Positions 9,564-19,295 of a DNA stretch of 64,000 bases are shown piece by piece. The position numbers and the translations under genes are program-made. Position 1 is the first letter of the stretch, and each line of letters opens with the position of its first letter. The DNA is from an uncultured Granulosicoccaceae bacterium (GTDB taxonomy: Bacteria; Pseudomonadota; Gammaproteobacteria; Granulosicoccales; Granulosicoccaceae): NCBI GenBank assembly GCA_937930305.1, contig CALGLE010000002.1, positions 186,001-250,000 on the forward strand, read 5' to 3'. A model generated the notes under the pieces. It saw only the letters and a program-made list of their open reading frames with translations, did no database searches and was not told where the DNA came from.

Positions 9564-10293
9564 GAGCGAAGTAGATGAGTTCGCTTCGGCCCAACCAAAT
9601 CACCTGATCATCAAAGCGAAATGCATCAGCAGTTGAAAACGGTGCACTGATGTAGAAGTTGTCATTGTCTCGATTGTCTTGTTCTTTTTCGGTGTCTTTG
9701 GAACCGGTGGAGATAACCACGGCAACGATATCGGAGGCCACCTGATGGGATTCGTTACAAGAAGCATCCAACGCGGCACGACAAACGGATAGATCAGCCG
9801 TTAATTCTGTAAAGGAAACCGTTGATATTTCCCCGGCGGTTAACCAATCTGGCGTGTTTGGGTTTTGATCGTGATTAACATCCGTTAAAGACACGTGATA
9901 GCGCAGCGAACGACCCCAGGGATCAAGTAATTCTCCCCACTTATTAACAGAGCCCACGATAGTGAGTTCATTGGCAGGAAGCCCACCCACCGCGTTTTGA
10001 CATGACCGTGAGGCTGCGTTATTAGAAATGGGCCTGGCGGAAACAATCGGACACGGTAAATGACCATGACTTACCCAATGAGCCCGTAAATGTTGTTGCA
10101 CCATTTGAAGCTGTTCAACGCTTTGTGTTCGACGCTGACTCTCCAGTCGTGTGGCCAAAGGCTCAATACTTACTTGCAGCAATAAGCCCATGATAAACAG
10201 CACAATGGTGAGCTCTAGCAATGAGAAGCCCTTGTGCGTCCAACGCTGGGGAAACTGTGACACCTGCGCACCGATTTTATTGATTGGATTCAT
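9541..10293 (-). CDS. Type IV pilin-like protein (prepilin signal), last gene of MSHA-like operon
   Basis: A 250-residue protein with a prepilin leader followed by GFSLLELTIVLFIMGLLL (about residues 22-39). This is the class III signal in which the peptidase cuts before Phe and methylates it, with the glutamate five residues in. After the helix come SHGHLPCPIV, a second cysteine and GGLPANELTIVGSVNKWG-type sequence, then DPWGRSLRYHV. These are typical of minor pseudopilins of MSHA or type II systems. The start ATG overlaps the previous stop as ATGA. It is too large and too Cys-rich for a standard major pilin, so I favour a minor or tip pilin. Its 3' end overlaps the convergent TatD-family gene. 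Confidence 0.82.
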   Translation of the reverse strand: MNPINKIGAQVSQFPQRWTHKGFSLLELTIVLFIMGLLLQVSIEPLATRLESQRRTQSVEQLQMVQQHLRAHWVSHGHLPCPIVSARPISNNAASRSCQNAVGGLPANELTIVGSVNKWGELLDPWGRSLRYHVSLTDVNHDQNPNTPDWLTAGEISTVSFTELTADLSVCRAALDASCNESHQVASDIVAVVISTGSKDTEKEQDNRDNDNFYISAPFSTADAFRFDDQVIWLGRSELIYFALTSGWLP

Positions 10294-11306
10294 TGCCCTT
10301 CAGAAGTATTGGGCAAGAGATTCAGTTGCAGCACCTGCTCATCTGAACCCACGCTTAAAATACACACCTCACCCGGTTCAGCACACTGAGGAGCCCAGTC
10401 AAAAGTTGCCGCCTGTAACCAACCATTACTGACAAACCAATGTTGTGCAATTCGAACACCTTCCCAATCTTCGGCGTCAGGCCCAAGCCACCAATCCAGC
10501 AATTGCTGGCCACTAATTTGGCAATGATCTTCACCACGGGTACAAAACGAAGATGGCAAAGGTGGATCTGTTTCGCCAACAGGATCCGCAGCGACATCAG
10601 ATGAAATAAGCGTTGACGAAGCGCTGCAGATTGCCACAGGCATTTTATTCAGTTGATGTAATGAGGGTTTTGGATGCAGACGTACATTGCGTCTCTGGCA
10701 AGATAAAGAAATCGACTGTAACCAATGATTAACATACCAAGCACGCACCCAACGCGTTGAAGCCGATTCCACAGACGATTGAGTTAACACTCGCACTTGC
10801 CCAGAAGGCTGCCTTAACTGCGCATACCCTGCACGCGAATGGGAAAACGACAATTCGTTTGGGTACTGATTAACACCCATAGCCTGCGAAGGATTGTTCA
10901 CCACACTGCCAGCCACAGAATATTCACTGCGCTGGAACAAAGAGTCTGTAAAGGCCACACGCCCCACCCGACGACTCACCCCATCGGGCAGCATGCCGTG
11001 CTGGATGTGGTTGCTGCCACACGGTGGGTTCGGCCCAGGACGTAACGCACCTGCATCGGTATCTGGGCAAGGTAGATGACCAGGGCCCGCACCACCTGGG
11101 CCGTACAAATTAACGTAATCCACCGCGTAATAAAGTAGGCGATCGCGCTCAATGTTTAGCTGCGTATTTTCTTGTATCAGCGGCTGCCAAACTGAGCGGT
11201 GACGGTGGCTGCTGGGGTGACTCTTCATCAATCCCACGCTGATAAGCCCTAGCCAAGCCAGCAATAGAACTGTGGCATAACCCGATTGAGTGGCTCTAAC
11301 CCCCAT
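10290..11306 (-). CDS. Pilus-associated membrane-anchored protein, pseudopilin-like
   Basis: This 338-residue protein has one N-terminal hydrophobic helix (about residues 8-27, YATVLLLAWLGLISVGLM). It lacks a canonical GFxxxE prepilin cleavage site. After the helix come RLLYYAVDYVNLYGPGG, AGPGHLPCPDTD and further cysteines. The LPCP element also occurs in the next gene, so the two proteins may be related in their globular parts. It overlaps the upstream gene by 11 bases and the downstream pilin by ATGA. The best guess is a PilX-like or minor pilus component acting in the periplasm. No precise family can be named. Confidence 0.6.
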   Translation of the reverse strand: MGVRATQSGYATVLLLAWLGLISVGLMKSHPSSHRHRSVWQPLIQENTQLNIERDRLLYYAVDYVNLYGPGGAGPGHLPCPDTDAGALRPGPNPPCGSNHIQHGMLPDGVSRRVGRVAFTDSLFQRSEYSVAGSVVNNPSQAMGVNQYPNELSFSHSRAGYAQLRQPSGQVRVLTQSSVESASTRWVRAWYVNHWLQSISLSCQRRNVRLHPKPSLHQLNKMPVAICSASSTLISSDVAADPVGETDPPLPSSFCTRGEDHCQISGQQLLDWWLGPDAEDWEGVRIAQHWFVSNGWLQAATFDWAPQCAEPGEVCILSVGSDEQVLQLNLLPNTSEGQ

Positions 11307-12138
11307 GAATCACCAAAATACCTGCAGGGCCTGTGAAGATACCTTTCGCACGTATCGATGGTTTCGTGTCCGAGATAACAGGGGCGCGCTGACTTTCTTT
11401 GGCTGAATTCTGGACACTGGTGGGTTGGGTAACTTGTTTGAACAGTTGCCAAGGCTGTTCAAGGGTTTCAATCGTCGTTGTCTTAGAGGGTATTTTTGAA
11501 TGTGTAACCGCGGTACCCGTCAGTATCGGCATGGGTAACTGCCAAGCGGTGAGTAAGACCAAACAGCGCATCTCTATTTGCGAAGAATTAGAAGCTAATC
11601 GATAGCCGCAACCCTGCACCTTAAAAGGATAGGGTGCGACAACCTGTTCAAGGTGGCTGACTAACGCAACACCCACCGACACACTCAAGACACTCGCAGA
11701 CAACCATAAGTACTGCGATTCATCTGCCACAGAAGATGCGCCCGTCAATGCGTGCGATTGGACAGTGGAATCTATCCAATCCACGGCTAAATTATTGACG
11801 TTGTCCATCCAATCCGCTGAATGGTCTAACACATCTTGAAGTCGTAAACGCGTTCTTGCCATCGGGGATTGCCACGCGGATTCATTGCTGGCGTTGGCTT
11901 CCACCAAAGATCGTAACTCGGGATCGCTTTTCAGTGACTCCGCAAATGCCTGCAACCGAAACAAGCTTTGCTGCATGCGAGTGACTTCTCGACGATGCTG
12001 CCGTAGCTCATCTTCTTGGTTAACTTGCATGGAGTTAAGTAAAGCCTGTGCAGATAGACTTATCGGATACAGCGTGAACAGTAAAACACTCAAACACCAC
12101 TGCCGCCTAACCCCTACTTTCAATCGCTGCCATGCCAT
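11296..12138 (-). CDS. PilO/PilP-like inner-membrane pilus assembly protein
   Basis: A 280-residue protein with an N-terminal membrane segment (about residues 12-31) and then a long charged helical region rich in Gln, Arg and Glu, which looks like a coiled coil. A second hydrophobic stretch (LSASVLSVSVGVALVSHL) follows near residue 150. The last 20 residues (SIRAKGIFTGPAGILVIHGG) resemble the start of a PilP or MshK domain. I read it as a PilO/MshJ-like protein carrying a shortened PilP/MshK-like tail. It starts one base into the upstream stop (TAATG), so it is coupled to the PilM/PilN-like gene. The assignment rests on topology and operon position and is tentative. Confidence 0.5.
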   Translation of the reverse strand: MAWQRLKVGVRRQWCLSVLLFTLYPISLSAQALLNSMQVNQEDELRQHRREVTRMQQSLFRLQAFAESLKSDPELRSLVEANASNESAWQSPMARTRLRLQDVLDHSADWMDNVNNLAVDWIDSTVQSHALTGASSVADESQYLWLSASVLSVSVGVALVSHLEQVVAPYPFKVQGCGYRLASNSSQIEMRCLVLLTAWQLPMPILTGTAVTHSKIPSKTTTIETLEQPWQLFKQVTQPTSVQNSAKESQRAPVISDTKPSIRAKGIFTGPAGILVIHGG

Positions 12139-13817
12139 TAAACTGAAAACCGAACGGCAATAACAAAGGCTGTGGGGTCATCCTTTTCCACGATCACATC
12201 ACTCGGAAAATTCATAGACTGTGTGGACGACAGAGCATCTGTCATCGGTATGACATCAAGCACCGCCGGTTCAGCAGACAACGCATTCAAAAATGTCATC
12301 AATGAGTCTGTCGCTTGTTGACGGTTCTGGTTGAAGGCTACATTGCCAGATAAAAATACCAGTCGCTCATTGTTTTCTGGAGGATGAAGAGAATTTGCTG
12401 GCTCCCGCAGTTCACTCACAGAACTCAACCAGGCTGCCTCATCGTCAGCAAGCCCAAGCTTCGGCAAGTCACGCCAACTGACGCTGCGTAATGTAATACT
12501 GGTCTGATCCTGCAATAGCTTCGCAAGGTACTTTAAAAAATTCTGACGATTAGCACTTACCGCATTAGCATGTTCATCAAGCTTATAAATAGCCGCAACA
12601 GCCTCGTGGGGATTTGGATGTAGCGCTAGAGCACTGGCTTCTAAAGTTTGAAGCCGACGAGCAAGCCCAGACAGCTCTTCATCCGCACGATCGTGCAATT
12701 CAATCACATCCAACGCATGCATCACAGCTAGCAGAGCGAAATAGCCAGCAAATGCAGCAGCAACCGTGGTTGCAATAATCGATTGTTTGTAACGCCGTTT
12801 CCACCGTGCTGACGACAATAAAACGCGAATAGTGGAACCAAAATCCTGCTTGACGGTTTCAGACCAGCGGCCAATCTTTGCTCTGGAGTTTGACTGAAGT
12901 AAGGCTTGCAATGGCAAACAGGTACACCCTTTAGGCAAGGCATCAGTGCTGGATGACGCTATTTCGGCAAGCAGCCCCACTTCATCATCTCGCGAATCAA
13001 GCTCCATGGCTTCAAGTGATTGCGCCCACGTGACACGATCTTCAGCTGAACCAAGAAAAAAGACTTTGGGACAAACGCCCTCCTCTTGTCGAGCCTTGAT
13101 CGCATCATCTAATGCAATGCGCGCCTCTATCTCGCTGGCCCACTGTTCTACTTTTACCACATACCCATGCGCTGTCATGATCAATCTCCAGCGATTTGAT
13201 TCCACCCATACCGTAATGACGGACGTTTGATGTTTGGCGTCTTCCTTGGCAAACAAGGCTGACACGGGACGAGCATCGGTGTATTCCAGCCCCTGTTCCG
13301 TCATAGCGTGCAGCCAAGTAAATACATAATCAGGAACACCGGAATCGGTGAGTAACCAAGCACAGGGATGGGTGTATGACTGCGTACCGTTACGCGCCAT
13401 GGCACTGGACGCATACCATTGCAGCATAGCGGTCGGAAACTGACTCAGCTGCTCGCGTCGATATCGGGTTAAGTCATCAATTAGCACATCGGACGTTAAC
13501 GATCGACACGTTAGATAAACGTGCCAAGCATGGCGTCTGAAACACGCCAACATTCCCTTCGGCTCTTTAAGACCTAAATCAAAGGCAGGTATTATTTGAG
13601 TTTTATCCATGACCGGATCAATAACCAACCGAACCTTGGGTGAGCGAGTTGTTAACCAAGGACACAACGATTGAATACCATCAGCAGTGGATGAGGCTGC
13701 CACGTGCTCAGCCATTGACCGGGTTACCGGTTCATTGAAAACCTGCAGTAATCGCCGCCCCTGCCACAGCATCCAAAACGCGGTTGAATCGTGCAAGTAC
13801 AAAATCGTTGTTTTCAC
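12138..13817 (-). CDS. PilM/PilN-like (MshI-type) pilus assembly platform protein
   Basis: The start is a GTG at 13817 with a perfect AAGGAGG six bases upstream; it overlaps the mshG stop as GTGA. The resulting 559-residue protein has a large cytoplasmic N-terminal part with a weak actin-like PilM character (DSTAFWMLW, then VRLVIDPVMDK). One membrane helix follows at about residues 346-368 (ATTVAAAFAGYFALLAVM). The periplasmic C-terminal part has a coiled coil and then a PilN/GspL-like ferredoxin fold. In MSHA and type IVa systems these proteins link the cytoplasmic ATPases to the secretin. Sequence identity to known members is too low to see by eye, so the call leans on topology and position. 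Confidence 0.6.
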   Translation of the reverse strand: MKTTILYLHDSTAFWMLWQGRRLLQVFNEPVTRSMAEHVAASSTADGIQSLCPWLTTRSPKVRLVIDPVMDKTQIIPAFDLGLKEPKGMLACFRRHAWHVYLTCRSLTSDVLIDDLTRYRREQLSQFPTAMLQWYASSAMARNGTQSYTHPCAWLLTDSGVPDYVFTWLHAMTEQGLEYTDARPVSALFAKEDAKHQTSVITVWVESNRWRLIMTAHGYVVKVEQWASEIEARIALDDAIKARQEEGVCPKVFFLGSAEDRVTWAQSLEAMELDSRDDEVGLLAEIASSSTDALPKGCTCLPLQALLQSNSRAKIGRWSETVKQDFGSTIRVLLSSARWKRRYKQSIIATTVAAAFAGYFALLAVMHALDVIELHDRADEELSGLARRLQTLEASALALHPNPHEAVAAIYKLDEHANAVSANRQNFLKYLAKLLQDQTSITLRSVSWRDLPKLGLADDEAAWLSSVSELREPANSLHPPENNERLVFLSGNVAFNQNRQQATDSLMTFLNALSAEPAVLDVIPMTDALSSTQSMNFPSDVIVEKDDPTAFVIAVRFSV

Positions 13818-15055
13818 AATGTGCCTCCTTGCACAGCAATAACTGTATAGACAGGTAACAAAATCCACATCACGACACAGGCCATCAGCAGCCCAACGAA
13901 CAACAAGAGAACCGGACCAATTAACCCATCAAGGCGTTGCAGTTTATTCGTCGCTTGATCATGAAACACCCGCGAACTCATGGCTAGGGACGCCTCCAGT
14001 GTTCCGTAACTCTCGCCCAATCGAATCAATGCCGTATATAAATTGGGCACCGGGGACGCAAGCTGCACCGCGTTAGCGAACAGCCCCTCTTGCTCCACCC
14101 GAACAGCAACCTGATGCCAAACACGCCCAGTTCCCCAAATGGAGGCCGCCGGAGCCGCGTGGGCAACAGCATCAGTCAAAGGCATATTCTGCTTCAACAT
14201 AAGGTGTACGCATCGCGCATGAGCCGCCACTGAAAATGGCCATACCCAGGAACGAAAAAAGCGCGTGCGCAAACAATAGGAGGCAATTCGGTTTCGACAC
14301 GATGTCGACTTAACCAATATAAGTAAGGCTAAAACCAAACCACTGAGTGTGATGAAGCTGCGTTCAGCTAGACTCATCGTTGTAGGGTCTTGACGTTCTG
14401 ACTGATGAATCGATGCAGAAAAACTCAATATCTTCTGAGTCATCCAGGGTAATTCTTCCCCGCTGGCCTGCAATAATGGCTGCAAACCTGGAACCACTTG
14501 CAGTATTAAAAAGGTACAAACCAATGCAAGCAGAACAATGGCGAACAGCGGATAGGTGCAGGCTTGCTTCCATCGCCGTAACACATCGGAGCGCCAGTTC
14601 AACTCAACGCTGATATCCAGCAACGCGTTAGCTAGATTGGATTGGCTTTGCCCCAATGACAATACCGCGATATGCCGGGTTGCGAACAGTCCAGGTGAAT
14701 GGGCAACCGCATTAACAAAAGACTCACCTTGAGCCACTTCCCGATGCACCTGTTGCCAAGCTCGCGATAAGAGCCCGTTAGGTGCAATGCCTTGTACCTC
14801 TTCCACCGCGGTCGCCAACGGCACACCAGCTTTTAATAATTCACCCAGCTGCCGAACTAACACAATGCCAATGCCATTCGAATAGCGTCTTAAGCGGAAT
14901 TGACGCCAACGATGAGTGGTTGCCGGCTTAACCGACAGAAATGTCCAACCTCGTGCTGTTACTGTGTGAGGTATGGAAGACGCGGCATCGGATTCAACGA
15001 CCGTGTCCACCCGAACGCCAGCACGGTCAACCGCTCGAACATGAAATTTTGGCAT
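13814..15055 (-). CDS. mshG: GspF/MshG-type inner-membrane pilus platform protein
   Basis: This 413-residue protein shows the GspF layout: two repeated cytoplasmic helical domains and three membrane helices. RQLGELLKAGVPL marks the first domain, and a weaker copy (HLMLKQNMPLTDAV) marks the second. Membrane segments are LFAIVLLALVCTFLILQV, LSGLVLALLILV and a C-terminal VLLLFVGLLMACVVMWIL. Proteins of this family transmit ATPase motion to the growing pilus. The start ATG at 15055 lies 29 bases inside the 3' end of mshE. The symbol follows its position after mshE. Confidence 0.88.
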   Translation of the reverse strand: MPKFHVRAVDRAGVRVDTVVESDAASSIPHTVTARGWTFLSVKPATTHRWRQFRLRRYSNGIGIVLVRQLGELLKAGVPLATAVEEVQGIAPNGLLSRAWQQVHREVAQGESFVNAVAHSPGLFATRHIAVLSLGQSQSNLANALLDISVELNWRSDVLRRWKQACTYPLFAIVLLALVCTFLILQVVPGLQPLLQASGEELPWMTQKILSFSASIHQSERQDPTTMSLAERSFITLSGLVLALLILVKSTSCRNRIASYCLRTRFFRSWVWPFSVAAHARCVHLMLKQNMPLTDAVAHAAPAASIWGTGRVWHQVAVRVEQEGLFANAVQLASPVPNLYTALIRLGESYGTLEASLAMSSRVFHDQATNKLQRLDGLIGPVLLLFVGLLMACVVMWILLPVYTVIAVQGGTL

Positions 15056-16484
15056 CCGTGCCTCCCACCGATTGTAAAACGCGATCGTGTTCTGCTTGAT
15101 CTATGACTTGCATCGTCATAAGTTCCGCTAGCGTTTGTGTGTAGTTTGTTATTAAGTTCTGTTTATAACTCACGGGGGTGTGTTGCTCATTGTCGTAACT
15201 GGCAGCCGGGCGAAACAACTCAACAATCGCGACTCTGCCAAAGTAACCAGAACCCATACAACGATGACAAACCCCATCGGCTCCACCGCATACACACAGC
15301 GTTCTGGCCAACCTTTGAACAATAATTAAACTGATCGTTTCCTGAAGATCCATGGCGGATGCGCCTAAACTTCGCAACCTATGGAACACACCCGCCGCAT
15401 CTTGGGCATGAACAGAGGCCAGCACCGGGTGCCCCGTCACCGCGGCTCGCAAAGCGAGCGCACACGTTTTCTCATCACGGATTTCGCCAACTAACAAACC
15501 GTCAGGATCATGCCGAAGAGCAGCCCTTAACCCATCCGCAAATTCATAGCCCACTTGAGTATTCACCGCACTTTGACAAACACCGGGTAACTTGATTTCA
15601 ATCGGGTCTTCTAGTGATATCACGTTCATACCCAAGCTTCGCCACTCAAGTAAACACCCATATAGAGTGGTGGTTTTCCCACTGCCTGTAGCTCCAGCTA
15701 CGACGATGAGACCCTGTCGCATACGCAGAAAGTTAAGCACTTGCTGACATTGATGCGGGAGACGAAAAATTTCTGATAAGCCCGGAAGGGAACTGGGCGA
15801 CATCAATAAACGTAATGTCAATTTTTCACTACTGGCGTGAGGCATTAGTGCCACTCGCACTGGTTGTTGGCGTGCTCGTATGGTGCGCTCAAATGCTCCG
15901 TCTTGAGGCCGCCTATGTTCCGCAACGTCTAATTCAGCAAGAATCTTTATGCGAGCCACCAACAGTCGCCAAAATGTTGCAGGCAATTGGGCTCGATGTT
16001 GCAACGCACCATCCACCCGATAATCGATCACGACGCAGTCATCATCGAGCAACAGATGAATATCCGACGCTCGACTGTGCACCGCATCATTGAGCATGGC
16101 GTCTAACCAGCGAGCCATTGGCCAATGCTCATCGTCTAATTGAATGTCCTGACCTTCTGTTGACTGGCAGAATCGCTGGGTAAGTTCATTAAGGCAATAG
16201 GAATCGGCATAGGCCAATCGAATAACGGTGGTGAGCGAGGAAAGTTTATTGATACAGCACCATTGCACTGTCCAATGCGTACAGCTTGCCGAATTGGAAT
16301 TGACGACTTCAGTGGCAAGCCGTTGCAAGGTTTTGGTAGGCACCCGCTGCGTTGCTATGTGAATTTTTTGGCCGACTTGATCACAACAAAAAGGCAGCCA
16401 ATGATGCTCAATGGCGACGGCCTCAGGCAAACGTTCTAGCGCATAGGCATCTGGCACTGATTGGGTAATGGCATCGATGTTCAT
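15027..16484 (-). CDS. mshE: MshE/GspE-type pilus assembly ATPase
   Basis: The 485-residue protein has a Walker A motif (VAGATGSGKTTTLYG) near residue 265, the Asp box region (SLEDPIE), a Walker B-type segment (DPDGLLVGEIRDEKT) and a His box (VTGHPVLASVHAQD). A four-cysteine metal site (CVCGGADGVCHRC) sits near residue 400. These are the marks of the PilB/GspE hexameric assembly ATPase. It is about 90 residues shorter than typical MshE because the N-terminal regulatory domain is compact. The ATG at 16484 overlaps the stop of the secretin gene (ATGA). Confidence 0.92.
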   Translation of the reverse strand: MNIDAITQSVPDAYALERLPEAVAIEHHWLPFCCDQVGQKIHIATQRVPTKTLQRLATEVVNSNSASCTHWTVQWCCINKLSSLTTVIRLAYADSYCLNELTQRFCQSTEGQDIQLDDEHWPMARWLDAMLNDAVHSRASDIHLLLDDDCVVIDYRVDGALQHRAQLPATFWRLLVARIKILAELDVAEHRRPQDGAFERTIRARQQPVRVALMPHASSEKLTLRLLMSPSSLPGLSEIFRLPHQCQQVLNFLRMRQGLIVVAGATGSGKTTTLYGCLLEWRSLGMNVISLEDPIEIKLPGVCQSAVNTQVGYEFADGLRAALRHDPDGLLVGEIRDEKTCALALRAAVTGHPVLASVHAQDAAGVFHRLRSLGASAMDLQETISLIIVQRLARTLCVCGGADGVCHRCMGSGYFGRVAIVELFRPAASYDNEQHTPVSYKQNLITNYTQTLAELMTMQVIDQAEHDRVLQSVGGTDAKISCSSG

Positions 16485-18112
16485 AATAAGCTGCGAGTGG
16501 ATACCGCATCAGAATGTGTTTCAACAACGGTAGGTTTAATAACAATGAACAACTCTGTGCGCTTACGTTGACGTTTTTGTTGCCCAAACAAAGCACCTAT
16601 CGCAGGGATACCGCCTAAGCCAGGCAAATTTCTATCCGAATCGTCTTGCACGCTTTGCATCAATCCACCGATAACGGCAATAGACCCGCTGGATAATCGC
16701 AGCACCGATTCCATTTCTCTCACCTGAATCTCTGGCACCCCGTTTGTTACATTGGATCCGTTCAAATCGGGGTTTGGATCTTCTACAAACCCCAAGATGC
16801 GAGATAACGAAGGCCGAACATTGAGCATCACCGTGTTATCTGCACTGATGTGAGGTGTGACGTTCATCACCAGACCCACAGGCACGGTATGGATTTGTGT
16901 TTGGGTAAAGCGCTCTGATACATCAGCCGATTGTTGGCGCTCCACATTCACGGTGAAGTACACACGATTATTGACCACCTTTAATACCGCCGGCTGATTG
17001 TTCATGGCCAGAATTTGTGGCCGGGAAACAATGCGTGCCTCACCAAATTGTTCCAGCAATTGAAAAGTGGCTGAGAAGTCGCCTTGGCCAAAGCGTTGAG
17101 AAAAGCTCACCAGCCCACTGGGTGTTGGCGCAAGCCCAATATTGTCACTGTTCAAAGGCCCCAATCCGTGCAGTTGTTGAATGGCGGAAACCCCATCTAA
17201 GCTGCGCGCCAGTAATTGCCAATCGATACCCGCCTCAAATTCATCCGATAACAAAACTTCCACAACCGATGCTTCAATCAACACCTGTCGTTGACTGGCA
17301 GCGGCTGTGTGTTTCAGGTATTGAGCTAAGCGACGATGGGTATTAGGAGACGCAAGCAAACTGATAAGACCGGTGTCTTGGTTTATCGACCAGCGCGCAT
17401 CACTGTTCTCAGCGGTTAACCAAAGCTCAAGATCAATCGATAGAGATTGCCAAAACTGCTGCTTTGATTGGTTGTCAATCGTTGTGGAAGAGCTGTTTGC
17501 CGAACTCTGAGCATTCGATGCATCGACGCCCCGCATGGTCCCTACTTGGGTAGCCAAGCCCACGTGTGAACTAAAGGCGCGTTCAAGGTTTAGGTAATCG
17601 ATGGGATAGAAGGCTGCGTATGGTTTTGGACCCTGCACCTGCAAAACCCCATCAGATAGCGTCCAAGCCAAGTCATATTGATTAGCAAGTTCGTTAAGCA
17701 CCTGCCTTGCAGGTTGTTTGGGTAAGGTCCATGTCACCTCAGCATTCAACGGTTCACTCGCCTGCCAATCAATGGAAAGCTGTCGCGCCAATCCTTCGAA
17801 CAAGTCACTTAAGGGCAGTGCTGTGGCTTCAATGGCCACCATTTGATCCAAAACGCGCATTGCTTCGCTGGCAGGATTTGAGTGTAAGCCGTCATTGGCC
17901 AGCTGCTTCCAATCCAACGCTTCATCCGATGCATCGTTTAACGATTCATACGCCCACGCAGCCGTGCTGGAATGAGGGTTAATTTCAGTGGGGGCGACAG
18001 AGACAGGGGTTTTACAGCCAATGGCTAGGGACGATGCGAAAACAAGCAGTACAGTTCGCAATAATCCACGCGCCAATCCATTCGGCTTGCCATGCAGGAT
18101 TCCATCCGGCAT
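16481..18112 (-). CDS. mshL: MshL-type outer-membrane secretin (lipoprotein)
   Basis: A 543-residue protein with a lipoprotein signal ending in SLAIGC (Cys33). Periplasmic N-domains follow, including WTLPKQPARQVLNELANQYD, and then the secretin domain with VLIEASVVEVLLSDEFEAGI. The C-terminal strand region has SGSIAVIGGLMQ and ends RTELFIVIKPTVV, both secretin signatures. It would form the outer-membrane pore through which the pilus exits, and the lipid anchor may remove the need for a separate pilotin. It lies 72 bases after mshM and couples to mshE. Confidence 0.92.
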   Translation of the reverse strand: MPDGILHGKPNGLARGLLRTVLLVFASSLAIGCKTPVSVAPTEINPHSSTAAWAYESLNDASDEALDWKQLANDGLHSNPASEAMRVLDQMVAIEATALPLSDLFEGLARQLSIDWQASEPLNAEVTWTLPKQPARQVLNELANQYDLAWTLSDGVLQVQGPKPYAAFYPIDYLNLERAFSSHVGLATQVGTMRGVDASNAQSSANSSSTTIDNQSKQQFWQSLSIDLELWLTAENSDARWSINQDTGLISLLASPNTHRRLAQYLKHTAAASQRQVLIEASVVEVLLSDEFEAGIDWQLLARSLDGVSAIQQLHGLGPLNSDNIGLAPTPSGLVSFSQRFGQGDFSATFQLLEQFGEARIVSRPQILAMNNQPAVLKVVNNRVYFTVNVERQQSADVSERFTQTQIHTVPVGLVMNVTPHISADNTVMLNVRPSLSRILGFVEDPNPDLNGSNVTNGVPEIQVREMESVLRLSSGSIAVIGGLMQSVQDDSDRNLPGLGGIPAIGALFGQQKRQRKRTELFIVIKPTVVETHSDAVSTRSLL

Positions 18113-18184
18113 CTACATTTCCTTGTGTTGGACAAAACACCCAAACCTTCCTGGCCTGAGCGGGGAACCGTGAAACTGGAGCGT

Positions 18185-19159
18185 TTAGCTCAGCAGCGCG
18201 ATTCCCGATGCTATGGATACTACGATGCTCACACCCATGAGCGCAATCAGAGCTCCCCGATATTTACTCAGGAATTTCTGACTCACTTCTGACTCGACGT
18301 TGTTCATCGGATGACCGGCAAGCAACATACGCGACATCATCGATCGGTCCCCTTCGCCGTTGTCCAAATCGGAAAACATCATCGCCTGACGGGCCAATTC
18401 ATTGATTCGACTGACGATTCCTTCACTTTGTTCAGCAATAAAGTACGCCATATCGCGCGTGAACAGCGTTCGGCGATTGAAATCAAAACACAACATTTGG
18501 TGATACAGGAATTCACTGATTTCTGGCAACGTTAGTCTACGCAACCAAAATTCATAGCCGGGTCTTTCGAGATTGATCATGAGTTGGTTATTGGTGTCAC
18601 ATTCAAACAAAACGATTTGAATGGTGGAACGCCCCTGATGACGCAACGCCGCCAACTGACTTAACAGCGCTTGAGCGGGGCCGTCTAACACGCCATCTGA
18701 ATCAATAAGCAATAAGAACGGCTTATCGTTAGGTAGTGGGGACTGCAGGGCTTGCCACAATCTTTGTAAGGCCAAATCAGTAGAGGGCTCGGATAAGGTC
18801 TCGGCCGCATTGGGGCTGATCACCGCATCGGCGTCCCGTGGGGAAATCTCGATCAACAAGTGACGCAGCAAAGCGGCGGTGCTGATGGTGTCGTGATCAT
18901 AGCGAATGATATTACGGCGATGCTTTAATCGGTCCGCAAGGACCAAACTGGTCATGGTTTTACCCGAGCCAGGCTCTCCGTGAACGGTCAGCAGTTGGCT
19001 GTCCCGACTGCACACCGCTCGAGCCAGCGCATCAACGATTTGACCTCGATCACCACCACCGAAGAATAAATAGATATTCTGGGCACGACTAAACGGCCCT
19101 GGCGTGATGGCGTCCAGCCTTATTCGATCGTAACTGACACTCGAATCCTGCATGCTCAT
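18185..19159 (-). CDS. mshM: MshM/ExeA-like AAA ATPase
   Basis: A 324-residue protein if the ATG at 19159 is used, which has GAGG 11 bases upstream; an in-frame TTG at 19222 would add 21 residues. It has a Walker A motif (VHGEPGSGKTMTS), a Walker B-like segment (KPFLLLIDSDG) and a C-terminal membrane helix (ALIALMGVSIVVSIASGIALL). ExeA/MshM ATPases are inner-membrane proteins that help place or assemble the secretin. It is the first gene of the MSHA-like operon and diverges from trmL across about 136 bases, where the operon promoter should lie. The ExeA peptidoglycan-binding domain is absent, as in MshM. Confidence 0.85.
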   Translation of the reverse strand: MSMQDSSVSYDRIRLDAITPGPFSRAQNIYLFFGGGDRGQIVDALARAVCSRDSQLLTVHGEPGSGKTMTSLVLADRLKHRRNIIRYDHDTISTAALLRHLLIEISPRDADAVISPNAAETLSEPSTDLALQRLWQALQSPLPNDKPFLLLIDSDGVLDGPAQALLSQLAALRHQGRSTIQIVLFECDTNNQLMINLERPGYEFWLRRLTLPEISEFLYHQMLCFDFNRRTLFTRDMAYFIAEQSEGIVSRINELARQAMMFSDLDNGEGDRSMMSRMLLAGHPMNNVESEVSQKFLSKYRGALIALMGVSIVVSIASGIALLS

Positions 19160-19295
19160 TGCCGTTAAGGCCTCATCCGCTAGTACATAAAAGTGGCGAT
19201 TGCAAATAGAAGATAATGACAAATGTTAGTGTTTATCCTCGCTGCCCTTTATAGATAGACCCCGTACTCATGACCCGCAAGTTGGTTTCGCTTAC

